A stretch of DNA of 64,000 nucleotides. Source: Sporomusaceae bacterium FL31 (GTDB taxonomy: Bacteria > Bacillota > Negativicutes > DSM-1736 > Dendrosporobacteraceae). How positions within the stretch are numbered: position 1 is the first letter of the stretch; each line of letters starts with the position of its first letter. The stretch is taken from positions 675,066 through 739,065 of the forward strand of contig BIFV01000008.1 in NCBI GenBank assembly GCA_003990955.1, in the 5' to 3' direction. Both the position numbers and the translations under genes were made by a program. Positions 44,552 to 51,685 of this stretch are shown piece after piece. The notes under the pieces were generated by a model. The model ran no database searches. It was not told the origin of the DNA and saw nothing but the letters and a program-made list of their open reading frames with translations.

Positions 44552-45124
44552 TTATTCATTACCGTTCAAATAATAGATTAGTTGCACAACGCCCGAAGAG
44601 AACGTTCTTGTGTGAACCAATTTTAAATTCAACCGCTGTTTGATATCAATAAACAGCGGTTTTCCTGCTCCCAAAATAACGGGGTGAATCGATAATCGAA
44701 ACTCATCAACAAGCCCTAAATTGATAAAAGTCGTAATGAGACTTGCTCCGCCATATAACCAAATGTCTTTACCAGGCTTATTCTTCAGTTTATTTACTTC
44801 TTCAAGAATATTTTCATTGATAAATATTGCTTGATTATCCGTCCCTAGCTGGGTTCTGGAAAACACATATTTCTCTTTACTATGAACCAATTGCCAAATT
44901 TCTTTTTCCGTATCAGATTCCTCAGCTTTAGGAACATATTGTCCCCATAAATCGTAGCTTTTTCTACCATATAAAATCGTATCAATCTGATTCAAGAAAT
45001 TGGTGAACCCCATATCAGGGTCCATCATGCACCAATCAACTTCTCCATTTTTTCCTTCAATAAAGCCATCTAAAGTAACTGCTAAATCTAAAATGATTCT
45101 TCTCTGTTTTACGCTATTGGGCAT
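44552..45124 (-). CDS. Dihydrofolate reductase / RibD C-terminal domain family protein
   Basis: 190 residues. RibD_C/DHFR-like fold: N-terminal RRIILDLAVTLDGFIEGKNGEVDW, middle IDTILYGRKSYDLWG, GKDIWLYGGASLITTFINLGLVDEFRLSIHPVILGAG (each hallmark only partly quoted here: DTILYGRKSYD; WLYGGASLI; IHPVILGAGKPL). Members such as YyaP/YwjB are NADPH-binding reductases of unknown substrate and not true FolA. GGGGGAG ribosome site. Monocistronic. Confidence 0.87.
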   Translation of the reverse strand: MPNSVKQRRIILDLAVTLDGFIEGKNGEVDWCMMDPDMGFTNFLNQIDTILYGRKSYDLWGQYVPKAEESDTEKEIWQLVHSKEKYVFSRTQLGTDNQAIFINENILEEVNKLKNKPGKDIWLYGGASLITTFINLGLVDEFRLSIHPVILGAGKPLFIDIKQRLNLKLVHTRTFSSGVVQLIYYLNGNE

Positions 45125-45163
45125 AACGCTCCCCCTTTATCATCCAGCTATTGTTTCTTCCGA

Positions 45164-45190
45164 TGTCACGGGGACGGTTCCTTTTGACAG
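45164..45190. repeat. REP-like repeat copy
   Basis: GTCACGGGGACGGTTCCTTT followed by TGACAG; the same core as the transposase-flanking repeats, located between the exonuclease and the reductase-like gene. Confidence 0.75.
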
Positions 45191-45200
45191 GGTCACTCAT

Positions 45201-45779
45201 TCAACCTGCTCCGCCCTGCTCAAATTCACTGCTGAAAAGATCCATAGCTGTCGGCATGACGGGTTGAATGGTGCGGTTAATTTCAATATTCTCAAGTCCG
45301 GCTTGTAAAATGATTTGGGCGCAGGCTTCGGCATCACTTAACGCATCATGATGATTCAGCGTTACCTTGAGATGAGCCGCAACGGTGGATAGCTTATGAT
45401 TAAGCAGGTTGGGCCAGGCTTTCCGGGCCGCTTCCAGTGAATCGATCGCGTAAATTTTGGGGATGGGTAAATGATAGAAGGACAGTGTATCCAATAACAC
45501 GCCTAAATCAAAATCAACATTATGAGCTACAATGATCTGCTGTTCAATATATTGCTTGGCCTCAGACCATACTGCCGGAAATTCGGGCTGATCTTTTACC
45601 ATCTGATAGGTAATGCCATGCAAATCGGAAAAAGTAAAGACTTTGCTTGGCGGCTTGATGAGCCAGGACTTCCTTTCGACTATAATCCCTTTATCGACAA
45701 CGGCTATACCTAACTGGCAAGCACTATTGCTTTGCTGATTGGCTGTTTCAAAATCAATGGCAGTAAAACTGGCACGCAT
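45201..45779 (-). CDS. DnaQ-like DEDDh 3'-5' exonuclease
   Basis: 192 residues. Exonuclease motifs: AIDFETAN (Asp9, Glu11), HNVDFDLGVL, and HDALSDAEACAQIIL with the catalytic His and Asp. Resembles DNA polymerase III epsilon-like or exonuclease X-type proteins rather than a polymerase fusion. GAGGTG ribosome site. Likely role in DNA repair or RNA/DNA trimming; stand-alone. Confidence 0.9.
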   Translation of the reverse strand: MRASFTAIDFETANQQSNSACQLGIAVVDKGIIVERKSWLIKPPSKVFTFSDLHGITYQMVKDQPEFPAVWSEAKQYIEQQIIVAHNVDFDLGVLLDTLSFYHLPIPKIYAIDSLEAARKAWPNLLNHKLSTVAAHLKVTLNHHDALSDAEACAQIILQAGLENIEINRTIQPVMPTAMDLFSSEFEQGGAG

Positions 45780-45850
45780 ACAATCACCTCTAAATAAAAA
45801 TTGACCTTATTTGATCTCTTAATTTTCGCTAAATATATGTACATAATTTC

Positions 45851-45897
45851 TTTTTCTGCACTATATTTCCTGTTGGTGCAGGAAATAAGTGCAGGAA
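45851..45897. repeat. Long imperfect hairpin upstream of the exonuclease gene
   Basis: TTTCTGCACTATATTTCCTG (45852-45871 approx.) and CAGGAAATAAGTGCAGGAAA pair over about 20 bp with two single-base bulges, loop TTGGTG. Not part of the GGGACGGTTC repeat family. Could be a regulator site, a processing hairpin or a remnant of a small mobile element. Confidence 0.5.
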
Positions 45898-45914
45898 AAT
45901 TTCACATTGAGCAA

Positions 45915-45946
45915 TAAAAAAATCTACGTCCTAAAACGTAGATCTT
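45915..45946 (-). terminator. Intrinsic terminator downstream of the 326-residue unknown gene
   Basis: Minus strand ATCTACGT / ACGTAGAT (8-bp stem, 5-6-base loop) followed by seven T residues. Lies about 120 bp past the stop at 46064, beyond the REP pair. Confidence 0.75.
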
Positions 45947-45987
45947 TTGCTGAGCAACTTACCTTCTATTCATCCAAAACCAGCCAA

Positions 45988-46055
45988 CGGGGACGGTTCT
46001 TGTGACAGTCTTTTTAATGCCGAAAACTTGGCCAAAAAGAACCGTCCCTTTTGGC
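45988..46055. repeat. Paired REP-like element (two inverted halves)
   Basis: First half CGGGGACGGTTCTTGTGACA (45988-46007), second half GCCAAAAAGAACCGTCCC then TTTTGGC (46031-46055), the latter itself able to fold (GCCAAAA/TTTTGGC). Same arrangement as at 47838-47917. Directly abuts the stop of the unknown gene that ends at 46064. Confidence 0.8.
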
Positions 46056-46063
46056 TGTATCGC

Positions 46064-47044
46064 TCAGCCTTCACATTTATTCACTGCATAGCCTATTTTA
46101 AAATAGAGTGTATTGGCTTTCGTATACGTCTCGAAAGCGCTGCTAAAATCTTCATCAATAAGACTTTCATAGGAAGTCGCCTGTACAAGTTCATATTCCT
46201 GTGGCAAATCACGCTCAAAATAGTCTTTTAGATAAAAGCCTTTATCTGGCGATAGGCTAACAGAATAATGACTATAAGCAATTTGAAAATTGCCATCTGT
46301 TTCTGCGTACTGAAGTCCCTCGATACCTTGAGAAATGAAATATTGCAAACCAAGCATTAAAAATTCTTTGTCATTAAGTTTGCTCAATTCCGGATAGTTT
46401 TGATCAATAAAATGGATGAGCAGATTAAGCTCAGTAAGGAAATAAATCATTTTTAACGGAATGTAGATTTGCTTTCCTTTATCGACTTCTGTGATTAAAT
46501 AGATCTCTCTAAATCCACTGTTGATGATCTGTCTTTTTAGTTCTGCATTAAAAAGCTGCGTATATACTTCATCTCTCGAAATGGTATGACTAAAGAAGTT
46601 TTCTGTATCCAGGAGAATTAAATTAATTGGCGACAAATTATAATGCTTCAACTTCTCATTTTTATCGATGATGCGCCCGATCAGTCCTTCAACATACTTT
46701 TCTACATCAGGCGGCAATTGAATGGTTAAGACTTCTTGAATACCTTTTTTCCCCCGCTTAGCAGCAGAAGCAATTTTTATATTCTCGACCCTTAGCTCGG
46801 TTTTGTTACTATTGTGCTTACAATCTCCCAGTTTAATCTTTTCGGCCACAGCATTAGAAATATTCCTAATTCTAGCGTTTGATTGATTCAGGTAATACTC
46901 GGTTACCTCGACGCCAAAAGAATAGGTGCCTCTTAGATGAACTAATATAAAATCCGGCTCTTCTGAATCGGTAATGAGATATTCATTATCGTGATAAATT
47001 AAGTTTACTATTCTTTTTTCCTTAAGTTTTTTATCAGAACTCAT
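46064..47044 (-). CDS. Unknown protein with nuclease-like N-terminal motif
   Basis: 326 residues from the ATG at 47044 (AGG nine bases upstream; the longer frame to 47092 lacks a site). Not recognised. Residues about 30-65 read EPDFILVHLRG...FGVEVTEYY, the pattern of a PD-(D/E)XK-like strand pair with the last Lys replaced by Thr, as seen in several families of short uncharacterised proteins with 'PDF...GVEVTE'. The rest is mixed helix/strand, lacking Cys motifs and membrane segments; the C-terminal third contains YESLIDEDFSSAFETYTKA. It is lower in G+C than its neighbours and flanked by REP-like repeats on both sides, which may indicate acquisition. Confidence 0.6.
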   Translation of the reverse strand: MSSDKKLKEKRIVNLIYHDNEYLITDSEEPDFILVHLRGTYSFGVEVTEYYLNQSNARIRNISNAVAEKIKLGDCKHNSNKTELRVENIKIASAAKRGKKGIQEVLTIQLPPDVEKYVEGLIGRIIDKNEKLKHYNLSPINLILLDTENFFSHTISRDEVYTQLFNAELKRQIINSGFREIYLITEVDKGKQIYIPLKMIYFLTELNLLIHFIDQNYPELSKLNDKEFLMLGLQYFISQGIEGLQYAETDGNFQIAYSHYSVSLSPDKGFYLKDYFERDLPQEYELVQATSYESLIDEDFSSAFETYTKANTLYFKIGYAVNKCEG

Positions 47045-47189
47045 ATAACGCAACCTGCACTCCCTTTGGTTTGATACTGGCGATAAAATCAATTTATCTT
47101 ATTATATTGTAATTATATAACACTAATAGTTGATTGCAAATTGTAGTTGGGCTGAAGAATATTTTGTTTAAGAAACTGCCTAAGCTCCA

Positions 47190-47278
47190 GGGGCGTTTTT
47201 TGACAGATTGCTGCCTAATAAAACAACAAACCCCTGCCAAAGAGAACCATCCCTTTTGGCGTGGGTTTGTTGTTTTAT
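47190..47278. repeat. Degenerate paired REP-like element with extended stem
   Basis: Half one: AGGGGCGTTTTTTGACAG (47189-47206). Half two: GCCAAAGAGAACCATCCC then TTTTGGC (47236-47260). Outer arms AAACAACAAACCC / GGGTTTGTTGTTT (47221-47233 and 47263-47275) give a long hairpin that may terminate the membrane-protein gene ending at 47275. Confidence 0.7.
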
Positions 47279-47727
47279 TCGCTAGATCCCTTGTCTTTTT
47301 CAAGAAAGAAAACATGCCAGCGGATAAACCAGTAGATGAATACATATACGATGGAGGAGTGAAGGAGCGACCAGCCTTTATAGTTTAAAAATTGAACCTG
47401 AACCGCCACCCATTCATAGAGGATGGAAAACACAAGCCAAGCCAGCCAATACAGGATAAAAGGTTTTAGCTTACGCGGCATAAAGTTGGCAAACACCAGC
47501 CCGAACAGCGGCGAAAGGATTGCATCAATGATATGCTCAGGCAGCTCGACCTTGGCACTGTCAGTATAATCAAAAAGGTCGTAGACCACGCCGATCGTTA
47601 TATCGGTAAACAGTGATATGGCTGATAGCACGCCAAAAGTTGCATACAGTTTTTGCTTCGATAGACGCTTTGGCATAAAAAACACAAGGATACTCAGTAG
47701 AATAATTGATCCGACGGCAAATTCCAT
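47275..47727 (-). CDS. Multi-pass membrane protein of unknown function (CBO0543-like)
   Basis: 150 residues from the ATG at 47727 (GAGG six bases upstream). Four or five membrane helices (about 3-18, 28-48, 66-82, 88-106, 117-137) with short loops; the pattern YEWVAVQVQFLNYKGWSLLH resembles small membrane proteins found in spore-forming Firmicutes (CBO0543 family). The last residues overlap a repeat arm, so the C-terminus (FLEKDKGSSE) may be shaped by the REP insertion. Function unknown. Confidence 0.65.
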   Translation of the reverse strand: MEFAVGSIILLSILVFFMPKRLSKQKLYATFGVLSAISLFTDITIGVVYDLFDYTDSAKVELPEHIIDAILSPLFGLVFANFMPRKLKPFILYWLAWLVFSILYEWVAVQVQFLNYKGWSLLHSSIVYVFIYWFIRWHVFFLEKDKGSSE

Positions 47728-47837
47728 ATTCATCCTCTTAAAGGCAAATTTACCTTAGTATTTCCAGGATTAAGCCAGTCATACACAAATCTTATGTAAA
47801 TATGTTTCAAAAGTGCTGCTGCCTTGTCCGAAGTTGA

Positions 47838-47917
47838 GCCAAAGGGGACGGTTCTAAATGACAGCTTTCTCTTGAATTAAAGAGCTTTTCCTGCCAAAAA
47901 GAACCGTCCCTTTTGGC
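47838..47917. repeat. Paired REP-like element overlapping the end of the DUF535 gene
   Basis: Half one GCCAAAGGGGACGGTTCT... TGACAG (47838-47863); half two GCCAAAAAGAACCGTCCC then TTTTGGC (47893-47917). Half two lies inside the coding sequence of the DUF535 protein and codes for its residues near the C-terminus. Confidence 0.82.
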
Positions 47918-48821
47918 GGGGTTTTGTTAGACTTGCTAAGGCGTTCTGGATGGCGTCATTGATGGTATCCATTGCCTCAAATCTTTTTTTGTAAAGATTG
48001 CGTTTATGAGATTTTACTTCATCCATGCTTTTTCTGGGTTCAGTCAAAGGCAGCTCATAAAAACGTAAATCACTGCAAAGTTTTCCGCCTGTTTCTGACC
48101 AAAACTCATCGAGTGAGGTTTTTAGTTTCCGATCTACCCGGATATGATTGTTTGTATAGAAGCCAGAATTTGATACTGCGTAAATATGATCAATGCTGAG
48201 CTGCCTGGCTACTGCCCGGACAAGATGAAGCATTAAATTCTTGGGGCGATAGCCATAGAAATGTTTGGTCAGTTCATGATTAATTGCCAATCCGTTAGGC
48301 GACCCCTGCAGAGCGCCGATCCACAGCCCCAGCTCGCCATTCGGATCAGCGGCGATATAAAAATTGACCCGGTAAATAACCTTTTCATCAAGCATCAAGG
48401 TAACAGCCATTAACCCTTCTTTATGGACTTCCTCGCCGTAAGTCAAACTGGCAGAAAGAACGCCTTCATGATAAGGCTGTTTCCAGAGCAGCAGCCCTTT
48501 TTCAAGATAGATGCTTCTTAGCCCTTCTTCAGTAAAATAACGCTCCGAGAATTGAAAATGCTGTTTGATGATCTCCAGCCGTTCCGAAAAGGTGGAGTTA
48601 CGATATAGCACACAGCGGGTTACCTGCTCAAAAATAGAAGGATGCGCCTCGGCAATACTTTTCCGTAATGCAATGTCACGGAAAAAGGTAATAAGTTCTT
48701 GCATCTTCTTTTGATGAGCAAGACCACGCACAACAAACACGGCCTTGCGCCGATAATCCTGGAGCAGATTTTTATCGTGAATATCTTTGCATATAGAAAA
48801 CAAATTGACTATTGTACTCAA
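47877..48821 (-). CDS. DUF535 (VirK/YbjX-like) protein with repeat-derived C-terminus
   Basis: 314 residues, TTG start eight bases after GGAGG. DUF535/VirK family, soluble, cytoplasmic; conserved parts include EGLMAVTLMLDEKVIYRVNF, IGALQGSPNG and LMLHLVRAVARQLSIDHIYAVSN (quoted by parts: LVRAVARQLSIDHIYAVSN). Related proteins are linked to virulence or polysaccharide modification, but no reaction is known. The last 15 or so residues (PRQKGRFFLAGKAL) are translated from a REP-like repeat, so the original stop was probably lost or moved when the repeat inserted. Confidence 0.82.
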   Translation of the reverse strand: MSTIVNLFSICKDIHDKNLLQDYRRKAVFVVRGLAHQKKMQELITFFRDIALRKSIAEAHPSIFEQVTRCVLYRNSTFSERLEIIKQHFQFSERYFTEEGLRSIYLEKGLLLWKQPYHEGVLSASLTYGEEVHKEGLMAVTLMLDEKVIYRVNFYIAADPNGELGLWIGALQGSPNGLAINHELTKHFYGYRPKNLMLHLVRAVARQLSIDHIYAVSNSGFYTNNHIRVDRKLKTSLDEFWSETGGKLCSDLRFYELPLTEPRKSMDEVKSHKRNLYKKRFEAMDTINDAIQNALASLTKPRQKGRFFLAGKAL

Positions 48822-48918
48822 GCCTGGTGCCTCCTCAAAATAGTTCAGGACCTACTTTCCTTGATTGACTGATAAAATACAACATTTCATTTTAACAGCC
48901 AAAACTGAAAATTACCTG

Positions 48919-48993
48919 AAAAAGCCATAAGAGATGCTTTCTTTTTGAAAAAATTTACGCTCTGTCAAAAAGAGGCCTCCCTTATGGCTTTTT
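48919..48993. repeat. Inverted repeat with REP-like core, probable terminator
   Basis: AAAAAGCCATAAG (48919-48931) and CTTATGGCTTTTT (48981-48993), 13 bp perfect, enclosing 49 bp. The inner GTCAAAAAGAGGCCTCCC (48964-48981) is a variant of the REP core. Lies after the gene ending at 49057 and could terminate it on the minus strand. Confidence 0.6.
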
Positions 48994-49056
48994 GATTAGG
49001 CAGTCAGCTGCTCAAGCAGACTAACTGATAAAACCTTTGCTTCTCGGTACAGTCTT

Positions 49057-49446
49057 TTATGCTAAAAACTTTAACGTTGTTTTGGGTAATACCTTCTTGA
49101 ATGCCGCAAAGGTATCGTTAAAGAACTCTTCGTCATTGATCATGGCTTCAATATCGGTTCGCTCCATGACAGCATACGGCTTGATCTCGCCTAATAATGG
49201 ATGCTTCACTGCCGAATCCAGCACACCAGCCTCTACACTTTCAATGTTGATACCGTCAACTAAGAAGGTGTATTCGCCAGCCACTTTGCCGTTTTCAGTA
49301 ACCAGCATGCCAAACTTATTTTTACGCCCACCCATTGCCGATTCGGCTATCCCGATCATATAGGGGTGTTTTTCTTTAAGCAGCTCAAGAATTTGCTGCC
49401 GGAAAGCTACTAATTTTTCTGTTACCAGCACATCAACGTCAGACAT
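49057..49446 (-). CDS. Conserved-looking protein of unknown function
   Basis: 129 residues from the ATG at 49446 (AAGGAGG seven bases upstream). Soluble alpha/beta protein: helix (LVAFRQQILELLKEKH), a central antiparallel sheet (KFGMLVTENGKVAGEYTFLV) and C-terminal helices rich in acidic and Phe residues (EEFFNDTFAAFKKVLP). No Cys, no motif recognised. The sheet-helix layout faintly recalls SCP2-type lipid carriers, but this is only an impression. Stand-alone gene upstream of a divergent alcohol dehydrogenase, sharing the 220-bp spacer. Confidence 0.6.
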   Translation of the reverse strand: MSDVDVLVTEKLVAFRQQILELLKEKHPYMIGIAESAMGGRKNKFGMLVTENGKVAGEYTFLVDGINIESVEAGVLDSAVKHPLLGEIKPYAVMERTDIEAMINDEEFFNDTFAAFKKVLPKTTLKFLA

Positions 49447-49668
49447 GTGCAATCCTCCTTTACTTTGGAAAAACTCGTGATTAGATTACCCAAAAATTCA
49501 GCAATCATGTTCGATAAATATTTGGAAATTGTTCATTTAGAATGATAGTTGCTGTTGTGAAAAAACAGACTTTCTATAGGGAAACATTGCTTAAAGCTTG
49601 GCCGGATATTGTAGGCTGGATAAAAAGCTGATAGGATGTTACATATTAACTAAACTAGGGGTGAAAAA
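49447..49668. other. Divergent promoter region
   Basis: 222 bp between the unknown minus-strand gene and the plus-strand alcohol dehydrogenase. AGGGGTG serves as ribosome site at 49655-49661. No convincing -35/-10 pair or operator palindrome identified. Confidence 0.35.
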
Positions 49669-50829
49669 ATGAAGCAACGTATCCATGAATTTTTTATGAC
49701 TCCCATTAGTTTAATTGGAACAAACTGCTTAGATAAACTAACCGATTACATAAAACCCATGCGCTTTAGAAAAGCGCTCATTGTAACTGACCGCTTCCTG
49801 AGCAGCAGCCCGCTCATTTGCCAGTTGACTGATGTACTGGATAGTATAGGACTGTTCTATGTGTTTCATGATGAAGTCAAACCCAACCCCACAACCGATA
49901 ATGTAAAACGCGGCCTCAAAATCTACGGCGACAACGGCTGTGATTTTTTAATCTCGTTTGGCGGCGGTTCACCGCACGACTGTGCCAAGGCCATTGCTTT
50001 GCTGGTTACCAACGGCGGTGAAATCCAGGATTATGAAGGCCTGAATAAACTGCGCAAGCCTTCGGCCACCCTGATAGCGGTTAACACCACGGCCGGCACC
50101 GGCAGTGAACTAACCCGCTATTGCGTCATTACCGATGAAGAACGGCGAGTAAAGATGGCCATTTCTGATTGGCATATTACTCCGTGTATTGCTGTAAATG
50201 ATGCAGCCTTAATGCTGGATTTACCGCCTTCACTCACAGCCACCACGGGGATGGATGCGCTTACGCATGCCATCGAAGCCTATGTATCCACCGACGCCAA
50301 TCCGGTAACCGATTGCAAGGCCATCAAAGCCATTGAACTGATTGCCCAGCATTTACGTCAGGCAGTGGCACACGGTCAAGACATTGAAGCCCGCGAGATG
50401 ATGGTTTATGCTGCTTACCTGGCTGGGATTGCTTTTAATAATGCGAATTTGGGTTATGTCCATGCAGCCGCTCATCAGCTTGGCGGTTATTATAACCTGC
50501 CGCACGGCATGTGCAATGCCCTGATGCTGCCGGCAGTAGCTGCCTTTAACGCCGACGCCGTACCGGATAAGTTCGTGGCCATTGCTCAGGCGTTCGGCAT
50601 TAATACCATTGGGCAATCCACTGAGCAGTCTATTAAGCAGCTGCTGGCTGCAATTAATACACTAGCACGTGACATTGGCATTCCCAGCGGTTTAAACGCC
50701 ATTCAGGGCTTCCAGGAAGCGGATATTCCTAAGCTGGCTGCCAATGCCCTGCTGGATGTTTGCAGTCTAACCAATCCCCGTAAGGCCACCCAGCTTGAAA
50801 TGGAAAACCTATTCCGCGCCTCACTATAG
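49669..50829 (+). CDS. Iron-dependent (group III) alcohol dehydrogenase, DhaT/PduQ-like
   Basis: 386 residues. NAD(P)-binding GGGSPHDCAKAIALL and metal ligands in GMDALTHAIEAY (Asp, His), HAAAHQLGG (His) and LPHGMCN (His). Closest by pattern to 1,3-propanediol or general primary alcohol dehydrogenases; it could reduce propionaldehyde to 1-propanol in place of the missing pduQ, but no lumen-targeting helix or pdu linkage is seen. AGGGGTG ribosome site. One of only two plus-strand genes in the window, with its own terminator. Confidence 0.92.
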   Translation: MKQRIHEFFMTPISLIGTNCLDKLTDYIKPMRFRKALIVTDRFLSSSPLICQLTDVLDSIGLFYVFHDEVKPNPTTDNVKRGLKIYGDNGCDFLISFGGGSPHDCAKAIALLVTNGGEIQDYEGLNKLRKPSATLIAVNTTAGTGSELTRYCVITDEERRVKMAISDWHITPCIAVNDAALMLDLPPSLTATTGMDALTHAIEAYVSTDANPVTDCKAIKAIELIAQHLRQAVAHGQDIEAREMMVYAAYLAGIAFNNANLGYVHAAAHQLGGYYNLPHGMCNALMLPAVAAFNADAVPDKFVAIAQAFGINTIGQSTEQSIKQLLAAINTLARDIGIPSGLNAIQGFQEADIPKLAANALLDVCSLTNPRKATQLEMENLFRASL

Positions 50830-50863
50830 TAAGCGACTGAACAAGTAAAGTTCAGAGAATATA

Positions 50864-50915
50864 AAAAATACTGGCTAACCCTTGTACGTACCAAGCGGCT
50901 AGTCAGTATTTTTTA
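50864..50915 (+). terminator. Intrinsic terminator of the alcohol dehydrogenase gene
   Basis: AAATACTGGCTA / TAGTCAGTATTT stem (one mismatch) enclosing about 20 bases, followed by a T run on the plus strand, 35 bp past the stop. Confidence 0.8.
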
Positions 50916-50926
50916 TTAACAATAAG

Positions 50927-51070
50927 CTACTTTTTAGCTGCAGGCGTAAGGAGCAATCGAGTCAGTGCATAAACACCAATTCCGAGGACAACCGCATTGA
51001 CTAAGCCTCCGCCGCCTAAACACAAGCCGCACCACCGTCCGGCTCCCCAAGGACCTGAACCGCCAAACAT
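50927..51070 (-). CDS. 47-residue glycine-rich small membrane protein
   Basis: Short ORF MFGGSGPWGAGRWCGLCLGG... ending LLLTPAAKK, 47 residues, with a good ribosome site (GGAGGTG) before the ATG at 51070. Gly/Trp/Cys-rich N-terminus (WCGLCLGGGG) followed by one membrane helix (LVNAVVLGIGVYALTRLLL). It begins 21 bp after the DUF134 gene ends on the same strand, so the two are probably co-transcribed. Function unknown; the CxxC might bind metal or form a disulfide. Confidence 0.7.
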   Translation of the reverse strand: MFGGSGPWGAGRWCGLCLGGGGLVNAVVLGIGVYALTRLLLTPAAKK

Positions 51071-51091
51071 AATCACAGCACCTCCGCTCAA

Positions 51092-51574
51092 TTACTGATG
51101 GTTACCACAGCAGCCATGACCATGCTCATGATCTTTGCCACCACAAGCGTGTTTGCTGCCGTTCTCGACCTTGCTCTTCTTCATGCTGCCACAGGCTGGA
51201 CAGGCTATCTCATAGCCATGTTTTCCCCCAAGGGTGCAAGGTTTCTCTTCCCATTGATGTGCACAATCGACACATTCAAAAGTCCGGTTTTGCATAATAT
51301 AATTCCCTCCCTCAATACTGATGCTTTGCCCTTCCAATAAAGCAAGCGCCACTTTCCTCCGGGCCGAATTTAAGATACGCTGGAAAGTAGTACGCGAAAG
51401 CCCCATTTTTAATGAGCAGGCTGTTTGATCCAATTCGGCGACGTCTTTAAGGCGAAGCGCTTCCAGCTCCTCCAAAAATAGCTCAACATTGCTTGTTGAA
51501 AGTTCGCCTTCCGGGATAAACCTCCGACAACAAGGCATTTGCTCAATTTTGCCACAACAACGTTTTCGGGGCAT
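51092..51574 (-). CDS. DUF134 DNA-binding protein with metal-binding-like tail
   Basis: 160 residues. UPF0251/DUF134 family: N-terminal Cys-rich MPRKRCCGKIEQMPCC, then helix-turn-helix (LKDVAELDQTACSLKMGLSRTTFQRIL; described by its ends). Residues 95-140 hold a two-CxxC ribbon (CVDCAHQW...CPACGS), and the tail HACGGKDHEHGHGCCGNHQ is rich in His and Cys, suggesting metal binding. Family members often neighbour dinitrogenase cofactor-like (NifX/NifB) proteins; none is here. Probably a metal- or redox-responsive regulator. Confidence 0.87.
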   Translation of the reverse strand: MPRKRCCGKIEQMPCCRRFIPEGELSTSNVELFLEELEALRLKDVAELDQTACSLKMGLSRTTFQRILNSARRKVALALLEGQSISIEGGNYIMQNRTFECVDCAHQWEEKPCTLGGKHGYEIACPACGSMKKSKVENGSKHACGGKDHEHGHGCCGNHQ

Positions 51575-51685
51575 TCTATCTCTCCTTCATCGAAATGGGC
51601 ATATGCCCATTTAAATTATACCCTTAATTTTCTTAAACATACAAGATGATTTTAAAAATTAACCAACTAGAGCACAAAAATTATT

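Noticed and set aside
47094..47345. 83-codon minus-strand ORF
   Set aside because: Made mainly of a REP-like repeat and the antisense/shifted end of the membrane-protein gene; its similarity to the DUF535 C-terminus is due to the shared repeat.
49590..49640. Sigma-54-like TTGGCCGGATATTGTA upstream of the alcohol dehydrogenase
   Set aside because: The -12 element does not match at the required spacing.
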